This document shows positions 54,874-64,000 of a stretch of DNA of 64,000 nt, piece after piece. A program made the translations under genes and the position numbers. The notes beneath the pieces are model-generated. The model was given only the letters and a program-made list of their open reading frames with translations. It had not been told where the DNA came from and did not search any database. Source of the DNA: Moniliella sp. 'wahieum'. Lineage: Eukaryota > Basidiomycota > Moniliellomycetes > Moniliellales > Moniliellaceae. The stretch is from NCBI GenBank assembly GCA_003971905.1, contig RSEE01000154.1:49039-113038 (forward strand). The letters run 5' to 3'. How positions within the stretch are numbered: position 1 is the first letter of the stretch; the number at the start of each line of letters is the position of its first letter.

Positions 54874-55696
54874 TGTCACGGGCGGGCCCCGCCAGGGGGC
54901 TCACCCAGGTTCTTGGGGTACAATCCCTTAGGAGACGGAAGGACGACTCACGGTAGTTTCGGGCTTGGGCTGGTTGGTGTATCCGAGCGGAGCTAGGGAC
55001 GAGGAGAGGCCTTTGGTGGGGCGGCTGCACGTGTGGCAAGGCTGCGTCTGCACCGGCTTGGGCCGTAGTAACGTGTCTGAAGCCTCCGGGACTTAGGGAC
55101 GGGAGGAGGCAGCGGCGGACAAACACTGCCTTAACTGAGACTGGGAATCGCCGCGGCCAAAGGAGGGCTCGCGCGATGGGGTTGACGAGGGGCTGGAGGA
55201 CGAGGTCGGAGGAGAAGTCGGACGCTAACAAGAAGAGCTGCCTGTACTGGATCAATTGGCTGGAAACGGGCAGGAGTCGGACAGGATAGGCGGGAAAGGG
55301 ACGAAATGGAGGGTGGAGGAAAAGATCCCCCACCCACCGGGGGTACAGGCTTAATCGAAAAAGGGGAAACAGACACAAAAGGGGGTGTAGAAAGAAAGGC
55401 ACGTCAAAAGAGGGGTTGATCGCCGCAGGCGCGATCGAGAAAGGAAAATAAGTGGTGACGGGCGACGGACGTCGCAAAGATACTGAATACTTGGTGGTCT
55501 CGTTTTGACCACCGACTTGGACTTGGGCGGGAGGCGACTACTGTCGCGCGTACGCATGGCAACTCGGACCCCGTACAGGGTACAACCAACCATCGTCAAA
55601 CGTGGTTGGGCTTGGGGGCGCGCTCCACTGGGTTGGTGCAGAGCAGGCGGGCCTTAGCTAGGATCAGACCATCTTGGATCGACGCGGCCCGTAACA
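54874..55696 (-). repeat. 5' LTR (right on the plus strand)
   Basis: 823 bases. Relative to the other LTR it has one extra C (near 54888), one extra A (near 55380), one missing A (near 55571) and one missing C (near 55680). The long minus frame that runs from the LTR into gag is probably leader, not protein. Confidence 0.93.
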
Positions 55697-55701
55697 GAGG
55701 C
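55697..55701. repeat. Target-site duplication (right)
   Basis: GAGGC directly after the right LTR, identical to 48833-48837. Confidence 0.85.
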
Positions 55702-57631
55702 CCTTCTCCCTTGTCTTCCCCGTCTCCCACGTCCCTGTATCGTATACCAGGATGGGAATCATAATCCAAGAATTGCCGCTGCCCAGTGAGGAGCAAGAAA
55801 ATTTATGCCTGGAATAGTCGTCGCCAAGGCGCAGCTTGGTCATGTCCACCTGAGCAAGAAGGAAGGGGCGGGTCGTCTTTTTACCTCTGTCAGTGTTGTG
55901 CTCTCGTCGTGGGCCAGGTTATTCCCGATCTCGTTCCACGAGTCGCTGTCAGCGTCGTGTTGCCCCAAGACGGAAAGATAGGCGTGGCAATGCCAAGCAG
56001 GTGAACAGATTCGCCAAGGTACATGTGAATAGCCGAAGCGCACCGGTGCTTGATCATCGGCTGGGTCACTTGTGTCAGCTCGTGAATTCGATCAGATCCC
56101 ATTTCGTCCCGTGTGGTTTTCCAATGAAACCGCCCATGAAGTCATGAACCATCCATCGCCTTGGGGGACCGGGACTGGGGATACAGTGACATCTTGGAGC
56201 GGATGGACGGGTTCGGGAACATGACCTGAACAACGCGGTCGACCGCAGGGCAATGTACGTCGGATCCTGATGAAAAAACTGCCCCGATGCACGAGGCTGG
56301 TGCACCAGCTCGATTGCCTTGTTGAGCGAGCAGAGACACAGTTCTGCTGGCACGAATGTGGTCTTTATACTCGCGTAACGATACAGTTGGACTGACGCTG
56401 TATATTAATACCCACTGTCACGATTATATCACAGGTGCACAACGTAAGAAGAACGATAATAAATGGTCGGGCAGCACGGGGTCGCAGTGAGCTGGCAGTG
56501 GCTAGGGCAACACTAGCGCCGTGCGGGTGCACCACCGCTGGCTGCGCCCATAACTCGACGCAGCTGCGCCGATCCGCTTGCCTCTCGACTACCCCACCGC
56601 CGCAACCGCCTCTCTCTCGCTGTGGCCACACACTGCTACCTATGAGATAAAGCCATGTGCAAGGCTCGTGCCAACAACCGTGCGCACTACTGAGCACTGC
56701 TATGCCCCCCGCTGATGTGCCTAACCTCTCGGCATATATCCACACCCTCTCAATGAGGTGATCCCCGTCGTACTGACTCGCCTGGGCGCAGCAACCGGAA
56801 CCGAGGCAGCCACGCCTGGTGGCATGGTCTTGCCTGGTATCCGTCGCATCTAGATGTCGGTCATCTGAGTGCCTCCCAACAGGAGCGAGTTGAAGGTCAA
56901 TGACGGGGGCGCTTCGAGCGGACGGTGACGATGACTGTTGCCCCTGCCGCCGGGGCTCGACGACGGGTACCTGTGCTTTGTTCTTGTCCACCGCAAGATT
57001 ATGGAAATTGTGTTGTGATAGTCCAGAGGTAGTCAACAGATAATCTTGCCGGGAGGTCCGCGATGCTAGAGTGCGGCTTGGGGAGAACTCAGCGATCCTA
57101 CGGATCAGCTGCCAAGCAGCCTTCAGACAAGGCGTGAGGGCAAAGCCGTGAGTCACAAGTCTTGTAGCAACGACAGAAAAGGAAATGAGGCTCAATAGGA
57201 GGGAGAGTACGCAGCCTGAGAGCGGAACTCTACCGCCGCAAGTGTCAGCGATCAACTTGATGGATGCGAGCGGAAGAGATGGAGGTGAGCGCGGAGTTAC
57301 TTTGATCGGATGTAGGAGAAGGCTTCTCGTATAGATCTTAGCGGCGCACTAATTCGCTGCTCCACAGCGGCTGCTAACCGAATGGGCACGCACCGGAGTT
57401 GCGGCAACGGCACGCCTTAATCAGGGGTGTTCGCCACGACAAATAAGGGGCCACTATGATGAAGCGCACGCACGGTTGGTATGTATAGACACACGTGGCC
57501 ACATTTACCTCTTTCCGCTTCACCCTCTCCACCACCTCTATCCCACGGGGGGCGTTCTGTCGCCAGCTGCTGCCACACACCGCCACTTCTTCCCGTTGGT
57601 TGCCTCCAGAGTACAACCACTCCTCCTTCCC
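55702..57631. other. Intergenic region upstream of OPT paralogue 3
   Basis: A 296-codon minus frame (56365-57255) has no recognisable domain or membrane pattern beyond one N-terminal hydrophobic stretch; I do not call it. A CT-rich tract at about 57505-57570 precedes the OPT start and could be part of its promoter. Confidence 0.45.
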
Positions 57632-60406
57632 ATGCGGAACGCCATGCCCGCTGCCAATGCTACGCCGCGGCCGTCGCACCTCTCCAACGACGACCTTGAT
57701 CGAGAGCCGCTGACGGCAAACGGAGAGGGCATTATTCACGTTGAAACAGCGTCAATTGGCGACACCCCCCCTCCCATCCGCCCTACTTCCGTCAACCCAA
57801 GCGACTTTCATGAGTATTGGCTTGCACACCAGAACGAACAACAAGACATCATGGACCTTGACTGTGAATCAACCTTCGAGATGACCCATCAGCGTTCTGG
57901 ATACGATGCGAAAACGGGCCAGAGCAGTTGCTCGAGCAAACATACCACCCACAATGGAACCACCCCCATCCCCGTTGTCAACGAAGAAAATGGATATGAT
58001 ACAGACGGTGGTCTTAACCAAGCCATTTCCTCTCTGCCCGAAGTTCGCTCTACAGTGCCCAACCAGGATGACCCGTCACTGCCCATCAACACGCTGCGTG
58101 TTTGGCTAATTGGATCCACGCTTACAGTCGGACTATCGGTATTGTACTTTGAGCTGGACATTGTCTTTACCCGTGGCGATGCTTCGACGCTGCTGGGGTC
58201 CGTCTTTATACAGCCTTTCGCATATGGGGTGGGCCTGCTCATGTCCAAGATTCCCTATCCCGACCACTGGCCATACAAACGCTTCTTCAATCCCGGTCCC
58301 TTCAATTGCAAGGAACATGCGTGAGCTCGATCCTCTCCTATCTGCATCTCAAGCCTCTCTGCTCTATATTAGTGACTCTAACCCCTTGTTATTGAAGGCT
58401 CCTTACCATCATTGCTGGAATCACCACGGGCCCTAACCAGACCCTTCTGATGCTTGCCGCCTTGTCGAACGCGCATTGCCAAGCCTCCGTGCATTGCCAC
58501 CACCATCCACCAGTACCATGGCAACGTGGATTTATCGTTCTTCTCTCCATTGCCGCTCCTCTCATCGGCTTCCCTCTTGCCAACCTGGCCCACAAGGTGC
58601 TTGTCTGGCCCGAGGAGCTCGTCTGGCCCGTGCAGCTTGAGACGTCGCTGTGCTGACTGCGTTGCACGGGATTCGGGTTGCCCATTGGCCTATGCGATCG
58701 GTATTTTGGGGCACACTAGTGCTCATTTCTGCATGGGAGTGGGTGCCACGGTTCTTTTTCACGCCATTGCAAACATTCAGCTTCTTACCTTGGATGGCTC
58801 CCGATTCGTTCACCATCAACCTCATATTTGGTGGCGATGGTGGTCTGGGCCTGCACATGCTCTCCCTCGATTGGTACGAGGTTGTGACGGGCATGGGACT
58901 GTCTCCCTTGATTGTCCCTCCGCATGTTCTTGTATGCGTATTAATAGGGGTCATTTTGGCTGGATGTGTGGTCGGGGTGGCGCTCATGTGTACCAATACT
59001 CAGCACATGGCCAATATCCCCTTCACTTCTAGGGATCCTTTTGATTACATTGCGGGGACGTACCAGTACCTCAGCCTCCACGCAGATAATCTTTCCCTGG
59101 AGGAGCCAATCGGGTTTTCATCAAATGACTATAACGATTATTCGTTTCCGTACTTGACCGCCATGGGTGTTACGGCCATTTTCTTCTCCTTTATTGCGGT
59201 TTCATCTGTGCTGGTTTATGTCGGACTTTTCTATGGGGCTGATATTCTACACTGGCTACGGCGCAAGCCACCTAGCGCGTACGATCCTCACACGCGTGCT
59301 ATTCTGTCCAACTATAAACGTGTACCTGCATGGTGGAATCTTGTGCTCTTAGGTCTGTGCCTCGCCTTTTCCATTCCAGTAATTCACGCGTACCATACAG
59401 GGTTCCCCGTCTGGGGCTTGATCGTTGCTCTTCTTCTGGCCTCCGTGTTTCTCGTTCCGATCTGCCTAGTTCAGGGTATCACAGGGGTCCAAATCTTCTT
59501 CGTCACTTTTCATGTCTCCTTGCAGGCCTGATATTCGAGCACAACACTTCTGCTCGTTCTGTTCAGCCTATTCAGCAGCAATGTGGTCCAGCAAGCGGCG
59601 CTCTTTGCTGGCGGCTCCAAACTGTGCCATTACTTTAAGATTCCTCCCCGTACCAACTTTCTTGTCCAAGTTGGTGTGCAGTTTGTCTGTGGCGTGGTCC
59701 ATGCTGGGTTCTGGATTCAGCGAGAGAAAGCGACAAGGCATGATAAGTGGGGTTTTTGGTACCCAACAGTGCTGCATCCAATCTGTTTCCGTACGAGGCC
59801 GATGTGGAATACTGGGCGGTGTGGGCCAAAGGATGGATTTCTACGTCTCTACTCTTGGACTTTGTATGGCTTCTTGATTGGCGCCTTCCTACCCCTCCCA
59901 GTCTATGCTTTATCGCTATGGCGGCCGATGATTTACCGCATCAGACTAGCCTGGATCGTTGTGCCGGTGATATTTGGGTGCGTCTCCAACTGGACGTCCA
60001 ACAATGCGATTAGCTACACTTCTTGGGTCTTCTTTGGCCTACTGTTTTCCTACTGTTTCAACCGTGCGCGGCAAAGCAACTGGCTCTCGTGCGTCCCCCC
60101 CTCCCTTAACAAAATTGGCTATCGTCTTTTCTCTTACTGACAATTCCCTCCGCCGCCGGGCATGTGACAGGATGAAATATACTCTCTGGTGCCCTCTCCA
60201 TCGGCTCGTCGCTCACTTGCATGCTCGCGATGGGCATCTTGCAGAAATACTCGCTCAACCGAAACACGGATTCCCGATTTGGTGCATCAGCAGTGAACGA
60301 CAATACGTGGCAATACAGCGGGCTGGTGTATGACAACGATTGGACAGGTGCCGTATTTGCGCCCACACCTAATGGGACGGTGTGTGCGAACACGACATAC
60401 ACTTAG
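57632..60406 (+). CDS. Oligopeptide transporter, OPT family (paralogue 3)
   Basis: The start MRNAMPAANATPRPSHLSND is followed by about 150 acidic cytosolic residues, then LPINTLRVWLIGSTLTVGLS, GDASTLLGSVFIQPFAYGVG, LLMSKIPYPDHWPYKRFFNP and the signature NPGPFNCKEH. An intron of about 80 nt follows at 58320 (GTGAGC). Further blocks are FPLANLAHKVLVWPEELVWP, LHGIRVAHWPMRSVFWGTLV, FGGDGGLGLHMLSLDWYEVV, CHYFKIPPRTNFLVQVGVQF and NWTSNNAISYTSWVFFGLLF; a second short intron before MKYTLW is likely near 60088. The stop at 60406 follows PTPNGTVCANTTYT, an ending shared with paralogue 2. Frame slips lie near 58480, 58650, 59525, 59730 and 60230. It is a close relative of paralogues 1 and 2 but on the opposite strand. 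Confidence 0.86.
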
Positions 60407-61264
60407 GTGGTCTCCTCGACGGGTGGTGTGTACCGCTGATCACCAACGGCAGCATTGCCCACGCGTGATTGTAAGGGATACTAGAGGAGAAGGTGAAGTC
60501 GCACTGTCCCTCTCTTATGCCACACAAGTACGTTTTTTGTTTAGGCTCTTTTGGGCCCACGTACCTTTCATTATATGTTCCACCAGTTATTCCCTTTGGG
60601 GAACTTTGACAACCGCCGTTTCGATTTCTTACACCCCTACTCTGCCAGGGGAGGTTCATTGTGAAGAGTCAAAAATGCGCGTGGTTTTTGTGTTCCGGCT
60701 TTTTTCCCTATATCCTGTGGATTATACACACCACGGTTGGGTAGAAATGGGGTATACTAGTACCAGTTTTATTACAGGTCTCATCGTTGGACACGTTGGA
60801 CTGAAGCAGAAGGCCCTTGTCAATGAGGGTTTGTTTGGAATGTGCGATTTTGTATGAGACGAAGAGTTGGAGGGACAGTCATAAGTTGTCATGAGGGAAG
60901 ATGGGCCGGTGAGCCTAGAGAATTGAGTCTTCGCGCTCTTTTCCGCCTTCTTCCGTCACCGGAAAAAGTTCTACTTCCAGGCTCAAAGATGACTTTGACC
61001 CTTTCCCTTTTCCTCCTGTTACAAACACTTGAAGTGGTATTCCTTTTGCCCCAATAAAACCCTTCTGATAACGAAATGCCTCTCATGCGTCCAACCGTAT
61101 TTGTACAACGAAACAATCCAAAGATATGAGCTGGGGAGAGAGAATGGATATAGAGATCACAAGAAAGCATGTGTGAAGCAGGCCGGGCATGATAGTTTTT
61201 TCGTGTTGGTCTGGTCTGGAGTTCGTTGGATGCGTCAAAGGGGGGGGGGGGGGGGGCGGGGGGC
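60407..61264. other. Convergent 3' intergenic region
   Basis: Lies between the stops of OPT paralogue 3 (plus) and pyruvate decarboxylase (minus). AATAAA at 61054-61059 could serve the OPT transcript, though it is far from the stop. A run of 17 Gs at 61240-61256 sits just after the PDC stop. Confidence 0.4.
61240..61256. repeat. Homopolymer G17
   Basis: Seventeen consecutive Gs on the plus strand, in the 3' flank of pyruvate decarboxylase. Confidence 0.9.
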
Positions 61265-63288
61265 TTAGGCAGCGTTGTTAGCGGCGGAGAGGGCGGCCTG
61301 GCGCTTGAGAGCCGGGGCGAGTCGCCACGGGGGAGGAAGACCTCAACGACGTGGGCCTTGTCGGCCTTGTTGAACTCGGGGTCGGTCAAGAGCGCCTCGA
61401 GCTCGGCCTTGGTGTGGACAGCGTGGAACTGTGTCTTAGATGGGACGGGGTCAGCCTCGTGCGAGGGCACGTTGGGCTTGGTCCAGGTGGGTGGGGGCGT
61501 GAGGAAGTCAATCAGCTTCGAGTGGTTCCAGATCGCAATGTCGTTGTAGAACTCGTCAGGGCCAAAGATCTGGCGCTCGATTTCGTATCCATCGTTGTTG
61601 AGGATAAAGATGAGAGGCGTCAAGCCGTGACGGAAGACAGTGCCGAGTTCCTGTGCGGTAAGCTGGAGGGAGCCGTCACCAATGAAGTGCACAACGCGGC
61701 CAGGGCGGTTAGGGTTGTGCTGTTGCAGCTGGCGCAGACCAAGCGCCGCACCCAAAACTGCACCACCCGTGAAGCCAATCGAGCCCCAGAGCATCTGCGC
61801 AATCAGCTTGGCGTTCTTGGGGAACGTCACGTCGATCAGGCCGAAGGACGAAGTACCCGTCTCGCCAAGAACAACGTCGCCCTCGCCGAAGAACTGACCC
61901 ATGCGGGGCCAGAAGTAGCCCTGAGAAATGACGTCCTTGGACTTGAAACCCTCGGGGCCACCAAGGCGCGTGAGGGTAAGCTCGTCGAGCTCAGCAATCT
62001 GCTCATCGACCGAGGGGATCGCGTTGAGCGTCAGGGAGCGAACGGGAGCCAGGAGCGACTTGGTGACAGCCAGACGCTTCTCACCCTCACCCGAGAGAGC
62101 TTCCGTAAGCTTAGGCAGGAGCCACTTCATCTTGATGTCGTCAAACACAGCGTAGCCAATCTTGGTGTGGTCCGAGTGGAGCTCGATCGTGGCCGTGCGC
62201 TTAGTGCGGTAGGAGAAGGAGCCAGTGTTGTAGTCCGACAGGAGGGCACCGACGGACAGGATCAAGTCGGAGCTTTCCACAATCTCCTTGACCGCCGGCT
62301 TGCTCAGGCTACCGAGGTACACACCACCGAACTGGGCGTTGTTCAGTTCCGTGACGGTCGTCTTGCCCATGGGGGTGGAGAAGACGGGGAGGCCAGTGAC
62401 CTCGGCAAACTTGCGCGTCTCAGCAACGACGTGGTGGCGGGAAGCGCAAGCGTCGACCAGGATGATGGGTTGCGTAGCCGCCTTGACACGCTTGACAATC
62501 TCGTCGAGCACGTTGCGCTCGATCTCCTCGTTGTTGGATGTGACGGTCGTTTGCAGCTTGTAGTCCACCAGGCGCTTGGCAGCCGAGATAGGCAGGGGGA
62601 GGTCAACCAAGTTGGAAGGGTATCCAATGTACACGGGGAGAGAGCGGGAAACGCAGACTCGAGATCGAGTCAATGGCGCGGCAGGCGTCCAGGCCAGTGG
62701 TAATGTCCTCGGCCTGGGTGCCCTTGGGATCAGGGGCAGACGTCCCTCACGGTGCATCTGGTAGAGGTCCAGCTGGGCGCCGGTGATCTGGCGGGCCATG
62801 TTGAGGAAGGCGTCGAACTTGTGGTCACCTTGGTAGAGGGAGCAAAAGGTCAGATGCACGATCAACAACATAATATAGTGGGGGGGCAGACGGAAGGTGC
62901 GGGAGGGTAAAACGTACCAAGAGTGTGGTGAGCAAGAGACCCTCGTCCTGGGCCTTGGTCGAGGGCGTGCCGACAATGTGGATGACGGGAAGACGCTCGG
63001 CCATACTGCCACCGAGGGCATTGCATGCGCTCAGCTCGCCGACACCAAAGTGGTGGTGAGCACAGCGGGACGGGGTGGCCCTCGGACAGGACACGGGCCA
63101 AGCCGTCGGCCGAGTAGCCGGCGTTGAGCTCGTTGGAGTTGCCGATCCAGCCCGGCCACGCTCACGCCAGCGCGTGAGCATGGCCAGGGTAAAGTCGCCA
63201 GGGAGGCCCTGGACGAACTCAACCTCGAGCTGCTTCAAGCGCTCGCAGAGGTAGTCAGTGAGGTGATGGTGCCTTCAACGGGAGCCAT
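61265..63288 (-). CDS. Pyruvate decarboxylase
   Basis: A thiamine-diphosphate enzyme converting pyruvate to acetaldehyde and CO2, the committed step of alcoholic fermentation. The start MAPVEGTIT leads, after a slip, into TDYLCERLKQLEVEFVQGLP and GDFTLAMLTRW. Then come YSADGLARVLSEG, FGVGELSACNALGGSMAERL (PYR domain) and VIHIVGTPSTKAQDEGLLL. An 89-nt intron (62829-62917, GTACGT..AAG) precedes GDHKFDAFLNMARQITGAQL. The long central frame covers the regulatory and PP domains, with PIILVDACASRHHVV, SVGALLSDYNTGSFSY, GETGTSSFGL and the ThDP/Mg motif GDGSLQLTAQE ending NNDGYEIER. The true C-terminus LKRQAALSAANNAA (stop at 61265) is one frame away from the long ORF. Further slips lie near 63260, 63130, 63060 and 62690. 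The regulatory Cys of yeast PDC1 was not looked for. The assignment is firm. Confidence 0.93.
62829..62917 (-). other. Intron in pyruvate decarboxylase
   Basis: CTTG|GTACGT ... CCAAG|GTGACC joins HTL and GDHKF across a split glycine codon; 89 nt. Confidence 0.8.
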
Positions 63289-64000
63289 GGCGAATTGTGG
63301 GGGTGCTGTTGGTGACACGCGAGTGGTGCTGGAGTGGGGTGGGGATGGAGGGAACGGGGGACGAGGCAGATCAGTGGGTCTCTTATACGCGGACAGCGTA
63401 GTGGATGCGATCGCCGCTGGTGTAGATGTGAAGGCTGCTTAGTGCGTATTGCTTTCCTGCTGGCCATGAAGCCCATGAAGCCCACAGGGCCTGAGGTGCC
63501 CAAAAGTAACTGATGGGGTGGGTCGACCTGCACTGAGACTGGCGCCGTGCCCCACCCGAGGTGTAGTTTAATTATTGGTTTGAGATGGGAGGTGCAGCAC
63601 AGGGCCAGTGTGTAGCATCGAGGGCTTGTCCAGCGCTGGCGCCATGCGGGCGCAAGTTGTGAGCGCATCGGCATCGATCTTGCGAATTCATGTACTCGCC
63701 GCCGTCCCCCTCAAACTGACCTCCACCGCTGTTCTTGCGGCCCAATGCCTGCAGGGGCTGGACAGTTGCAAACGCCCAGCTGGGCTGAGGATGTGACGTT
63801 CAGGTGCTCAGCCTCGGGCCTCAGTCCAGCGCCACTCCTAGACGCTCAGGCACTCCTGCCACATCATGTGGACGGTGAAGCTTGAAGAGAGGACCACGGC
63901 GAGCATATTTGGGTCCCAGCACAGTCCTCAACGGCCTCAACAGCGCCACTATCCTCGGTCATTCAGGAGGTCCGAAACGCCAATCCAAATCCAGTAGCCC
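63289..64000. other. Upstream region of pyruvate decarboxylase
   Basis: No further gene recognised to the window edge. CCTCAGG-type words recur at about 63790-63850. Confidence 0.4.
63381..63390 (-). promoter_or_regulatory. Possible TATA box of pyruvate decarboxylase
   Basis: The minus strand reads GCGTATAAGA about 95 bases before the start codon, a plausible TATA position for a highly expressed fungal gene. Sequence match only. Confidence 0.3.

Larger units (their letters stand above)
48838..55696 (-). mobile_element. Ty3/gypsy LTR retrotransposon, chromovirus type, near full length
   Basis: The element is 6,859 bases and oriented on the minus strand. It has two 823-bp LTRs starting TG and ending CA, a perfect 5-bp target duplication (GAGGC), a primer-binding site, a polypurine tract, gag with a CCHC knuckle, and pol in the order protease, reverse transcriptase, RNase H, integrase, chromodomain, which is the gypsy order. 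The LTRs differ by four one-base indels and by no substitution that I could find on reading both. The insertion is therefore recent. The two frame breaks within pol are single-base losses of the same kind as those seen in host genes. Confidence 0.95.

Noticed and set aside
54674-55477. N-terminal extension of gag into the LTR
   Set aside because: This part is the LTR and leader; the same frame reappears as an orphan ORF in the other LTR (about 48676-49341). Gag is better started at 54673.
56365-57255. 296-codon minus-strand ORF
   Set aside because: No recognisable domain, no repeat of it elsewhere and GC-rich sequence in which long chance frames are common; not supported as a gene.
1-64000. 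Pseudogene calls for SEC18, GDH, PDC and others
   Set aside because: The breaks are single-base, spread evenly and also present in a young retrotransposon, so sequence error explains them better than inactivation.

Overview
The window is nuclear DNA of a filamentous or dimorphic fungus, most likely a basidiomycete. The coding blocks are GC-rich, the genes carry few short GT..AG introns (about 55-105 nt, one of about 256 nt), and the core set is fungal: SEC18, BUB3, NADP-GDH, pyruvate decarboxylase, an ERD1-type EXS protein and a complex I subunit. The species cannot be fixed from sequence alone.

Layout. 0-11.3 kb is a housekeeping block on the minus strand: 5' end of a BUB3-like WD40 gene, SEC18/NSF, NADP-glutamate dehydrogenase, then a repeat-rich gap, a PIN-domain (SWT1-like) endoribonuclease, and on the plus strand an AlkA/MAG1-type DNA glycosylase. 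11.5-24.4 kb holds two close oligopeptide transporter (OPT) paralogues in tandem on the minus strand, embedded in dispersed-repeat debris. 24.5-37.6 kb is a second gene block: tRNA-Ser(UGA) with an intron, an NDUFB8-like complex I subunit, a divergent fourth OPT gene, an ERD1-like EXS protein and a secreted GH128-type glucanase. 37.6-48.8 kb has no gene I can name; it holds repeat copies, a tRNA-like sequence and a more AT-rich stretch. 48.8-55.7 kb is a nearly full-length Ty3/gypsy chromovirus (minus strand) with two 823-bp LTRs, a 5-bp target duplication, PBS and PPT. 55.7-63.3 kb carries a third close OPT paralogue and pyruvate decarboxylase.

Four OPT genes in 48 kb suggest local expansion of peptide or glutathione uptake. 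The rest is metabolism (ammonium assimilation, fermentation, respiration), secretion (SEC18, ERD1) and genome or RNA maintenance (glycosylase, PIN nuclease, BUB3).

Almost every conserved gene is broken into two or more frames by single-base slips. The two LTRs of the young retrotransposon, which should be nearly identical, differ by four one-base indels and by no substitution I could find. The simplest reading is that the deposited sequence carries unpolished indel errors, so the coding features below are given as gene spans with frame breaks noted, not as pseudogenes.
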